64,000 nt of DNA, from positions 37,177,959 through 37,241,958 of the forward strand of contig NC_087069.1 of assembly GCF_963678635.1 (NCBI RefSeq), given 5' to 3'. This DNA comes from Symsagittifera roscoffensis. Its lineage: Eukaryota; Xenacoelomorpha; Acoela; Convolutidae. Positions 8,701 to 15,686 of this stretch are shown in pieces. Position 1 is the first letter of the stretch, and each line of letters starts with the position of its first letter. Made by a program: the position numbers and the translations under genes. Under the pieces are notes generated by a model. It did not search any database. It was not told the DNA's origin and was given only the letters and a program-made list of their open reading frames with translations.

Positions 8701-10920
8701 ACCTTAAGTCGAAATACACCACCTGAATTACTTACACGAAAAACAACAGTTGAAATACCCAAAAACATAAAATTCTACCTTGCAGAAAACGAAACATCAC
8801 CTCGATTAGAATGCAAATATGCAGTTAAAACTGATATTGAACAATCACAAATAAATAATTTACAACATTTCCCACTTTATTTAGATTGTCAAAATAATCA
8901 TTATGAAGTTGACCTACTTGGAACATCAACTTTTAAACCAATTCCATATTCTCAATGGATAAAAAATAACACCCAACAAAAACGAACAAAACAACACCTA
9001 CCTAAAAAAGACCATTTTCCACTAATTGAAAAAGAAGATTTAACTGATAAAATAAATTTATCAGGACCACAAACAAATGATTCAAAATACACAATAAATC
9101 AAGTTTTTGACCTTCACGACCCACTTGATACAATACCCTTATCTAAATTCGAAGTTGAAAACATTTTTCTCCCCCCAACAGATACGATTACAATTTCAAC
9201 ACTGAAACAATATCAAAACCTTGACCCGATAATTCGACAACTAAAATCATGGCACAAATATAAAACTAAACCTATCAAAGCAGATTCAACCATTCTAGGA
9301 AACAAAACACTCCTCCGATACTTTCGCAAATTTAACAACACAACAATCAATGAAACTACAGACCTTTTAGAATACAATTTAAACGAATCCACAGTTCCCT
9401 GTCTCCCTATAAGTATGATTCTTATAGCTTTTAATATTTCACATACACAAAATATTAAAGGACACTCTGGATCAGAAAAAACATATTCAAATTTTATACA
9501 AAATTTTTACTTCCCAAATGCACCAATTTGGATAAAAATACTATGCAATGATTGTATAGTATGTCAGCTAAATAAACCTTACCCAAATCAAAAACAAGTA
9601 GCACAAAAACAAGATTTTAAAGGACAAAGTTTATACTTTAATCACCGTATCTCATTTGATACTAAAGGACCAATTTCACCCTCATCAGAAGGAAACTCCT
9701 ACATTATGGTAATTGTTGACGCATTTACACATTATGTAGCACTTAATCCAGTACCACATTGTAACGCTTATTACGCATACACAACACTCTATGAACACTG
9801 GATAGCAAAATTTGGACTACCAGAAATTTTAGTTACAGACAATGGTACAGAATTCATAAATAATGAAATAATAACACTATGTCATTTATACAACATTAAA
9901 CACAAACCACGTACATCTCATGCACCTTGGACAAACGGCTTAGTCGAAGGTATGAACCGTTCATTACAAGAATATCTTAGATGTATCATCAACGGAAATG
10001 ATACAAAATATACCGAATGGTCAGCAGATGTAAAATTATTTCCCTTAGCATATAATTCACAAATTACGACAACTTTAGGAATGTCACCATACGAAATGGT
10101 TTTTAACCAAAAGCCACGCAAACCAATAATGTTTACAGCAAATTCACATAAAAACGCACAAGGTTATTGTCAACCAAATAAAGACTCAATTTGTTATAAC
10201 CTACCTTTACATACACACGATGAAGATCATTTTCATCACCCACAAATTCTTAAATTAGCCTCCGGTACACACACCGAATGGATTTTAAATAGAGATAAAA
10301 AACACAATGAAATTTATCAAAAAATAACAAAAAAGTTATTACAAAGACAAAATATTAATGAACAAATCAATTCACGTTTTACACCAGCTTCCGATTTAAA
10401 AATTGGAACATTTGTTTTAATACCTAATTTTAATACTCACAAAGGAATTTCTAAAAAATTACAACCCCTCCGAAAAGGACCCTATCAAATAATTGCAAAA
10501 CCCACAGATGTCACATATAAAATTATCGACTCAAACAAAAAAGAAATCGTTCAACATCGAAACAACCTATTACCTTATTACCCAAAAGAATACGCACTCC
10601 GCGAATTAACTCAATTATATTCTTTCACAGGATTAAAAATCATTCAAAATGAACCACATCTAAAAAACACAGAACAAAATGATAACTCCACCGAAAATCA
10701 AAACACAAAACCAACCGCCACCAAAAACAATACACAAAATCATAAAGAATCTCCAAAACAAAGAAAAAATAGAAAAATGACAGAACAAATAATACCCCAA
10801 GAAGAAATAGACAAATCAGAACATAGAAAGACAACAAGACTCCGAAATCAACCACGTAAAAACTACAAAATGTTCATCCCCCAATCTAAAATATTAAAGA
10901 AAGTAGAATTTAAAAAGTAA
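2698..10920 (+). CDS. gag-pol: Gag-Pol polyprotein, Ty3/gypsy type, single uninterrupted ORF (2740 aa)
   Basis: Residues 1-600 are an unusual N-terminal extension, Gln/Asn-rich from about 430. A retrotransposon-gag capsid-like domain spans about 600-760. A CCHC zinc knuckle (C842-X2-C-X4-H-X4-C855) is followed by an Asn/Arg/Ser/Tyr-repeat tract to about 1085, probably RNA-binding. The aspartic protease has DSG at 1229-1231. Reverse transcriptase has D1674 (TADMNSAYNQ) and YLDD at 1737-1740. RNase H has CDASNFGIGA around D1886. Integrase has a zinc-binding H2249/H2256/CxxC (about 2283-2289) and a D2321, D2381, E2417 triad with 35 residues between the last two, then a GPY/F-type module at 2594. 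All catalytic residues seen are intact. There is no stop or frameshift between gag and pol, so stoichiometry must be controlled otherwise. The start is the first ATG after an in-frame stop at 2677. Confidence 0.95.
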   Translation: MSSTHTPGDETPDDDEIFPFIVDADTDRGQHIFCQNLLVNLFEPGISPCKTEFPDVKIKRQIIDHYLKDICNITQQYGIYSIEFTSPNHNNRTYTIQTDDLDLEFSKVFSEYIKSIQYHNSQRANSIFTNEVFALIYSYISILENELPLTNVSPTETSKHLRVRHEITLLSSYLNIIKKNFTKDDVSQHTKHDLQKILAWFIIDYFTHNIDLIAQARKNCRPQNSNDDTAITEQSDYVWDPEWSHSAFINFPQSISSQAIGTISYIRDYVRVIPLTIDATPLNYNTFLPDTQNNSLNSTVIHNENLNGTRNLTQQDIQTPSHFINEEIVHTTTTQQSISPIRPNLTTPRNTNPSQTQVTLQSTVKPSVAPKYSHMDYQTYKPMTIPSKTRKTFTRNNFADHNYNYTHPSKTNYQPQRNFNQYTKPRNWDNPTAQYNSANFQPNPPQDRSGNYPFFQQNKNKKQTSYQMDYLSSDEDFLQPDIFAPNTQEYRRQGIQKTRTNHRNFSPQSIDAQYQQPIQQQNPINTQSFQPIQQQNPMTTHSYQPSQMQNEIPLPYYLQQHEITRNQLSNFSQMPNAAESLQMTMNPYLMGGSSITSNKPLMVFTGTDPEYSVEDYLNAVTANLILNIGPEPINTPLHQNWIHRRTALIQTTLDGAAQKWFSVLPLEIKSNWKRFTQEFSKMFDSERNKQQQRVLCNEIRRLPNETIKQIAVRIETLVRKAYSLNTHDYKNTKMTEILMMTLTPQLRKIAIKKRASHPSSIREPDLDFRKLVDKLEQAEITMKLEETENLKLQYVNKIETTPTNINNIQESETDLVEKITEILNIYEKNPNFKGKPSFKKWCNYCRRYGHSISECRQKQQDSQNKPQKYKEPNKSFYQYMKKDQNLPNKNVYSNNSSGKPLPNNTSYTRNQSPYNSSYRGRSPERRNTYNSSQNHYNRPNSRNNYSRSNSNTQRFVSRSNSQSRNNYYPNNQSRNSSYNRNRNYSYNRNRSYSNNRNQNYPNNRSRNNSYNRSNYNRPNNNYQNRSQNNSQNRHPSYNNRYRNYSQSPHRNNNNYNNSNNRHRSNTPKHQRQINQVQSNPETTSDPPGIDDTVTDTLQLNQINCTSSDSESDTENTLAINMIKVENDYESVIYEQPFPSHIYENQSEFLQNHYTTPINSTPTTQETNEINTTDQTNKNTKTKCLNTNHIYQNIQKEQPKEKIWTIPFLLESPRNKEFQPPDLEIDFLIDSGAESNILNIPTWNEIKTLHPKLTPLETSSKLATAQGSTLINYGKIQLFLLPTRTMEQSKLLNKPFKQIFHITDIKYNIIGIPFISKYIPTINILNSKILIKDKYTKTKETSLTFFQRLNKQPPFFSKFYPIFNQQRKYLKPLSGNIYNFSIKQVHQYDKEQNKQKFYMSDFEFKPIHKFFKITISSIKYLKNSNSDIISLHVYNNTPYQVTLPLGLLGYCETNATISPIHEKAYRVNNILQLLDICQSTILNEELSINNIISNENRNTDYFTKTPYFKPTFNISNYTEDQQKFLTMFNFQHSQITQDEFEKLAKQLIQYSSVYATSKFDVGKISSSLHLPLKPDAVFKKQRASKVPIHLHDKVNRLLDILEQYNIISPVNKEEQPKGNTFINPVIILAKGESLKIVLDARYLNSLIDESKCNWPIEPIQVILTKINGKYFTTADMNSAYNQMPLDEQSRRLTQFVIGNQQYEFNRLFYGISIGPAAFSAFMSKIFRPLILKKNAITYLDDVFMQPQSKDEMFKVLETYHQILQNENLKAAPDKSHFFLTRVKFLGHNIERKTITPLKSRIDAIQKLQPPTNKKKIQEFLGMLNFLSKYVYKMQLYLRPFYNILRQQNNFEWNTEHQTRFEEIKKLLTEQISNTIPDPDQPFYAMCDASNFGIGAALLQSHNSTNKMNLISANSRLFTQAELRLSTLMRECTAIIYTLTEYEFLILGSKHPTVLFTDHKPIIFLFTQKSNPNHRVYRFQLILMKFPNLHIVWTAGKNLALPDTLSRNTPPELLTRKTTVEIPKNIKFYLAENETSPRLECKYAVKTDIEQSQINNLQHFPLYLDCQNNHYEVDLLGTSTFKPIPYSQWIKNNTQQKRTKQHLPKKDHFPLIEKEDLTDKINLSGPQTNDSKYTINQVFDLHDPLDTIPLSKFEVENIFLPPTDTITISTLKQYQNLDPIIRQLKSWHKYKTKPIKADSTILGNKTLLRYFRKFNNTTINETTDLLEYNLNESTVPCLPISMILIAFNISHTQNIKGHSGSEKTYSNFIQNFYFPNAPIWIKILCNDCIVCQLNKPYPNQKQVAQKQDFKGQSLYFNHRISFDTKGPISPSSEGNSYIMVIVDAFTHYVALNPVPHCNAYYAYTTLYEHWIAKFGLPEILVTDNGTEFINNEIITLCHLYNIKHKPRTSHAPWTNGLVEGMNRSLQEYLRCIINGNDTKYTEWSADVKLFPLAYNSQITTTLGMSPYEMVFNQKPRKPIMFTANSHKNAQGYCQPNKDSICYNLPLHTHDEDHFHHPQILKLASGTHTEWILNRDKKHNEIYQKITKKLLQRQNINEQINSRFTPASDLKIGTFVLIPNFNTHKGISKKLQPLRKGPYQIIAKPTDVTYKIIDSNKKEIVQHRNNLLPYYPKEYALRELTQLYSFTGLKIIQNEPHLKNTEQNDNSTENQNTKPTATKNNTQNHKESPKQRKNRKMTEQIIPQEEIDKSEHRKTTRLRNQPRKNYKMFIPQSKILKKVEFKK

Positions 10921-11522
10921 TTTTAACATTTTATACTTCACAATCTTGAAACCTCCGTAACATTTTTCATTTCCATTTTTCAAAATAACATGCTCACAAA
11001 GTACGCAATAATTCTAGTTCAAAATAGACCAATAGGATTCATCCAATCCGCCACTTTCTCTAACTCAAACTAAGATCAATTAGACGAATAATCTAGAACT
11101 CCAGGCACATCTCTAACTATAACTTTACAACCTCCAGGTCAAAAATAAGCAAACCACTCCAACTTGACAGCTAAAATAAATATCACCATAATACCATACC
11201 CCTCCCTTATCTAATAACCCAAAGATCAACAATATTTCCCCAACTCAGACCACGAATACCCCCAAAACAAATTTGATAACTTAGCCTAAAGTCACAAAAT
11301 GAAGATTTTAATTAGCCTAAAGTATAAAAATCTCACCATACCCCGGATCATTTGACAAACAAAAATAAAGAAAAAGACGACCTCCCAGTCACCATGAAAA
11401 TTGCCCCCAACAATTTTTTACGAAACTCAACCCACTTGTCAAAAAACTAATAAATAATTCGACCACACTAGAAAATCGCCTCAAACAGCAAAAAAATATT
11501 CGACCAAGAGATCATTTCTTTA
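10921..11522 (+). other. Non-coding spacer between pol and the membrane ORFs
   Basis: About 600 bp with no supported ORF. It contains a short direct repeat (TTAGCCTAAAGT near 11281 and 11314) and several CTCCAGG-like motifs. In retrovirus-like elements this position often holds acceptor sites for subgenomic RNAs. I do not see a strong T-rich acceptor immediately before 11523. Confidence 0.4.
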
Positions 11523-11753
11523 ATGCTTTTCTCTCAAACAGTCGCTCAAATATTTATCAATTTCAAACATTTTTTTTCAATACTTCAAGCCTTTATAATA
11601 TTTCTTTTTGATATCATTGAATCTTTTCTAATAATCATAATAATTTTTTGTAACATTTTTTTAATTTTCTACACAATAATTGAACTATTCCTCCAACTTT
11701 CCAAAACCCTTGAATATATCCACAGGTACGATTTTAACAACTTGTCTAAATGA
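11523..11753 (+). CDS. Small hydrophobic membrane protein 1 (76 aa)
   Basis: A 76-codon ORF with a nearly continuous hydrophobic stretch from about residue 15 to 58, including an isoleucine/phenylalanine-rich core (FLIIIIIFCNIFLIFY) and ending with a short polar tail. It predicts one or two membrane helices. Its TGA stop overlaps the ATG of the next ORF (ATGA at 11750-11753), the arrangement used for termination-reinitiation, which argues that both are translated. Size and hydrophobicity resemble small viral ion-channel proteins, but there is no sequence family I can name. T-rich sequence can create hydrophobic ORFs by chance, so this remains a probable call. Confidence 0.5.
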   Translation: MLFSQTVAQIFINFKHFFSILQAFIIFLFDIIESFLIIIIIFCNIFLIFYTIIELFLQLSKTLEYIHRYDFNNLSK

Positions 11754-11938
11754 TACGAACAATTTTCAGTAGAACTGATATTTTTTTATTGTTTGTAATT
11801 TTCATAACATTTCTATTATCCCTCATTTTGACAATATGTAAATGTATAAAGAAAGCAATCATCACATTTGCCCTAGCAACAATTTTTCTCATTCTTTTTT
11901 TAGAAGAATATTATAATAAACATAAACCTTCCCACTAA
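11750..11938 (+). CDS. Small hydrophobic membrane protein 2 (62 aa)
   Basis: Starts at the ATGA overlap with the upstream ORF. It has two predicted membrane helices: FLLFVIFITFLLSLILTI (about residues 13-30) and, after a basic cysteine-containing turn (CKCIKK), AIITFALATIFLILFL (about 37-52), then a charged tail EEYYNKHKPSH. The hairpin-like topology is again reminiscent of small viral membrane proteins; function unknown. It ends 5 nt before the next open frame begins at 11944. A good acceptor-like sequence (T-run then TAG) lies inside it at 11902-11903. Confidence 0.5.
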   Translation: MIRTIFSRTDIFLLFVIFITFLLSLILTICKCIKKAIITFALATIFLILFLEEYYNKHKPSH

Positions 11939-11943
11939 AGTAA

Positions 11944-13080
11944 CAATTTAAAAATCCATCAAAAATTGCTACCCAACAGTCACAGAATCAGTCTTCACCG
12001 ACATCATCCCAAGATAATCCAACACCACCTTCAACTACTCAAAACCCTCAAACATCTACACGAATTTCTTTTCAAGACAATCCATACACTTTTGAAGAAC
12101 GGCACGCTCGTTTATCTGAACCACTAGAACCAGTTCAACGACAAGCATCCCTAAGTGAACCAACATATAATCTTTACCCAACACTACCACAAGAACTAAG
12201 TAGAATACGAAACCTTAGTCAAAACCAAAACACAGCAGAAATAAATAGACAAATTATACATCCTCGACGAAATAGAAATTTTCAAACTCCCCGAGTTCAT
12301 TTTGATATACCTCAATCCCCAACACAAACCACTCCAGAAAACACCACTGGTATCACACCAGAAACTCCTACACTTTTTTCACAACGAAGCACTTCCAGTC
12401 TACCTTCAGACTACTTAGGTTCAACACCAACATCTGAACAGATACGTGAAAATCCCTTTAACCCCCCAAACCTAACATCACGACTACCATATTGGACTAC
12501 AAATTCATTCACACAAGGTGAACCAAATTTAGTCAATGACCCCATAGATATTTCTACGGATACAACAACATCCTCATCACTACCAGAAACATTATCACTA
12601 CCATCAACACCATCAATAAGTCAATTTTCACCACTACCCTTTAACTTAAATTTTCCAAATAATCTCGACGCCAGATATCGAGAACAATCATCTATAAATA
12701 TTCCTTTAAGATTAGATTGGAATACATTCACAGCACCTCCACCATTATTTGGACAACATCAAGAAAGTAACCGCCTTCATAACTGGGCACTTAATAGATT
12801 ACAATATCGTCAAGATATTCACAACGATATCCGTGATCACAATATTCAAATACTCCAACAAAACAGTTTACAATTAAAGTTTGAAATCACAGTTAAGTTA
12901 AATAATATTACCCAACATCCCTACCCATTAAATCCACCTAACATAACAGCTCAATCACTACCACCACCGTTTATAACTACTGAAGTAATATACAAATACG
13001 ACAGATACACCAAAAACACAATTGGTTACATTACATTTTATAATCCATACTCAGGATTATCATACACATGTATATTCTAA
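11944..13080 (+). CDS. 378-codon open frame without any ATG (Pro/Ser/Thr-rich accessory protein)
   Basis: After an in-frame stop at 11941-11943 the frame stays open for 378 codons to the TAA at 13078-13080, with no methionine codon anywhere. The first two thirds are rich in Pro, Ser, Thr and Gln, with motifs such as RISFQDNPYTFEERHARLSE and RLSEPLEPVQRQASLSEPTY. The last third looks more folded (LDWNTFTAPPPLFG, QLKFEITVKLNNI, IGYITFYNPYSGLSYTCIF). It overlaps the env start by 13 nt. A frame this long is very unlikely by chance in AT-rich DNA. Translation must start at a non-AUG codon or by splicing to an upstream exon. Three AG sites near the start (11979, 11985, 11991) would all join in phase 0, the best being CTACCCAACAG. 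Function unknown; possibly a virion or matrix-like protein. Confidence 0.65.
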   Translation, partial: QFKNPSKIATQQSQNQSSPTSSQDNPTPPSTTQNPQTSTRISFQDNPYTFEERHARLSEPLEPVQRQASLSEPTYNLYPTLPQELSRIRNLSQNQNTAEINRQIIHPRRNRNFQTPRVHFDIPQSPTQTTPENTTGITPETPTLFSQRSTSSLPSDYLGSTPTSEQIRENPFNPPNLTSRLPYWTTNSFTQGEPNLVNDPIDISTDTTTSSSLPETLSLPSTPSISQFSPLPFNLNFPNNLDARYREQSSINIPLRLDWNTFTAPPPLFGQHQESNRLHNWALNRLQYRQDIHNDIRDHNIQILQQNSLQLKFEITVKLNNITQHPYPLNPPNITAQSLPPPFITTEVIYKYDRYTKNTIGYITFYNPYSGLSYTCIF

Positions 13081-15686
13081 AATTATTAATTTTTCTCCAA
13101 ACCCTTTTTCTAATAACCTCAAATCAAAACATAAACCCTTCCCCTCGTACAGGACCACAAGATTTATTAGTAACACATTACGATTGCGAAGAAAATGAAC
13201 AAAAAACACTACATAAATATGCAATCAATCAGGTATCACAATGTGAAACAGAACCACAAGCTATAGAAACCACAGATATAATAGCAACACTCTATTCAAA
13301 AGCCCGAGCTACAACAGTTACAGGTTATAAATTCACAGCAACATTTTCCGAAAAGAAAGTACATTGTTCACAAGTCTCGAACGGAAACAAAAACCGACTT
13401 GACCATGAATCATTCTACCAAAGTAATATAGAACGTCTTTTACATCTCAATCCTGACGATTGTAAAAATGAATTACTTAGACTAAACATCACACAAAATA
13501 AAAACTCCCAAAGAAAATTAGTTAATTTTCAAGTTTTTTCAGACTCTGTACATCAATCACAACTTGAAAGACACCAAGGACATATAAAACTAGACGAAAA
13601 ATACCCGTATAACGGCGCACACGGACGATTAACCTATGACCTACACGATAAACATTGGATACCACACATTGGTATAAATAACCCATCAAACTGCAAAGCA
13701 GACACGAAAAATAAAGGATACCAAGAAATAATGTTTTTCGATTGGAAAATACAACTCGAAAAAATACAACTCACACGAGATTTATCTGATAATACAATGA
13801 TCTATCAAGGAATCCGACTACCTTGTAAAAACGATCAAGGATATTGCGACCCTACAACAAGAACACAAGCAACAATTGTTTGGTTCCCCGAAGACACATG
13901 TACAACATTTCAAGTAGCAAAAATACACGCTCGTATGATAAAATTTCACGAAAAATATTTCATACAATCAATTCCATATGAACAAGTCCATCCATCACGC
14001 AAACTAAGTTCCGATTTTAGAAACATAGATAATATAGAAAATAAATTGACACGTTTTCAAATATATCAAGAAACAGAACTTGCATGTAAATACAGGAATC
14101 CACTTCACAGAACACAATACTCTGAAATATTAGTTGAATATGAAAAAGGATTCGACATGACCACTGGTAAAGTAAAAATCGACCCATACGCCACAGGTCA
14201 TCCTCTAAACGAAGGAACATCCTATATACCAGTTAATTTTCAAAAAAGCAACGGACAACCTGGTGGACATCTAAAACCTTATGACACCAGAAGCACACGC
14301 TTACAAGAATTATCACTAATGAATACTACATATTTTGGTAATATCCACTATGATATTCATTTGGATATGAAACTAGACTATACAATTAGCCGCATTTTTC
14401 AAGAAATGTCACTCTCCGAATTAGAAACACTACATCAACTATGCGAATTAGAACGAACACAAATATTACAATCACTTGCACTAGCAGTATTAAAAATACC
14501 CTACGCAGGATACTTATTATCAGGAAATAGATCAAATTTTTTAGACTACGAAGGAAACATTTTATGGTTTTATACTTGTACTAAAAAAGTATCACCACTA
14601 TACGTTTTTGAAGATAAACGATGTTATAAAAGAATCCCTATCTTTTATAAGAATAAAGTACATTTCGTGGATACACTTTCACGAAGAACCTATTTCTGGG
14701 ATACCGCAGTCCCATGTGGATCAGAAAATAGCCACAATGTAGTACAACTAAACCCTGATGAAAACAAATATTATCTTCTCACTCCATATCCCACATTAAT
14801 GCAATCACTCAAAAAATTTTCACCAGAAAGCATTCGCGCTATTGCTCGAAACCCAAATATAGACTTACAATCAATAGGAATCTATTCAAAATCAGATATT
14901 CAACATCACATTAGAACACAACAATTCCAAGAATTATTAACACAAATGGACACTATACAAAGACAATCAATAGACCAAAATTTACGCAAACTTGCAGAAA
15001 CTGCAGGATTTGCCGATATCTACACGCAAGACTATAGCGGATATTTTAAAGACATTAAAGATTATATATATCTAAACGGCGAAAAATACCGTCCCCAAGA
15101 TATATCACCAATTAACATTTTTAGCTTTGTTACACTCAAAAATGAGATCCTAGATTTTCTAGGATGGCCCTACTACATCTTAGAAAAATTGACTATTTTA
15201 TACGCAATGTTTAACTTTATTGGATTTCTTTTCTCACTCTTAAAAGGAATCTACAATACATGTGCTATACACACACAAGTAAACAGACAAGCAAGCGTAG
15301 CACGCATACTTTTTGCAGGATTTTTTGGAATTTTTTCCACATCTATAAACAAAATTCTTTTAGACGCACAAATAAAAGAATATAACACAAAAATAACAAC
15401 ACGACAAAATACATACGACGAAGAACATAACAATATCGACCCACAGCCAACGGCACCACAATTACCACCCCTACCAAATAACCATCCACTATCCCTAGTC
15501 CCACGAAATTTTAGAAATTTAGCAATCACACATAATCCAAACTTTAGACTCACCACATCACAAAGTCCCGTCCAACATATAATGACACATCAATCACAAG
15601 ATGATAATACTTACGAACAAATTATTGAACAACCACATACCACCGCTTTTCAATCTCAAAATAATAATTTTTTTAGCCCACGATGA
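13068..15686 (+). CDS. env: Env-like fusion glycoprotein, possibly chuvirus-type (872 aa)
   Basis: Begins with a hydrophobic signal peptide (MYILKLLIFLQTLFLITS). The long ectodomain has many cysteines and N-glycosylation sequons (for example NIT, NTT, NRS). The pattern YDC near the mature N-terminus, a C-x5-C-type middle part, and the C-terminal ectodomain stretch (WFYTCTKK, DKRCYKRIPIFYKNKVHFVD, AVPCGSEN) resembles my recollection of chuvirus-like glycoproteins captured by invertebrate LTR elements; this assignment is tentative. A membrane anchor lies at about residues 705-730 (FNFIGFLFSLLKGIY), with another hydrophobic segment near 745-760 (ILFAGFFGIF) and a Pro/Asn/Gln-rich cytoplasmic tail of about 110 residues. 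Its ATG overlaps the end of the upstream ORF and its stop overlaps the next start (ATGA). It is intact, with no stop or frameshift. Confidence 0.75.
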   Translation: MYILKLLIFLQTLFLITSNQNINPSPRTGPQDLLVTHYDCEENEQKTLHKYAINQVSQCETEPQAIETTDIIATLYSKARATTVTGYKFTATFSEKKVHCSQVSNGNKNRLDHESFYQSNIERLLHLNPDDCKNELLRLNITQNKNSQRKLVNFQVFSDSVHQSQLERHQGHIKLDEKYPYNGAHGRLTYDLHDKHWIPHIGINNPSNCKADTKNKGYQEIMFFDWKIQLEKIQLTRDLSDNTMIYQGIRLPCKNDQGYCDPTTRTQATIVWFPEDTCTTFQVAKIHARMIKFHEKYFIQSIPYEQVHPSRKLSSDFRNIDNIENKLTRFQIYQETELACKYRNPLHRTQYSEILVEYEKGFDMTTGKVKIDPYATGHPLNEGTSYIPVNFQKSNGQPGGHLKPYDTRSTRLQELSLMNTTYFGNIHYDIHLDMKLDYTISRIFQEMSLSELETLHQLCELERTQILQSLALAVLKIPYAGYLLSGNRSNFLDYEGNILWFYTCTKKVSPLYVFEDKRCYKRIPIFYKNKVHFVDTLSRRTYFWDTAVPCGSENSHNVVQLNPDENKYYLLTPYPTLMQSLKKFSPESIRAIARNPNIDLQSIGIYSKSDIQHHIRTQQFQELLTQMDTIQRQSIDQNLRKLAETAGFADIYTQDYSGYFKDIKDYIYLNGEKYRPQDISPINIFSFVTLKNEILDFLGWPYYILEKLTILYAMFNFIGFLFSLLKGIYNTCAIHTQVNRQASVARILFAGFFGIFSTSINKILLDAQIKEYNTKITTRQNTYDEEHNNIDPQPTAPQLPPLPNNHPLSLVPRNFRNLAITHNPNFRLTTSQSPVQHIMTHQSQDDNTYEQIIEQPHTTAFQSQNNNFFSPR

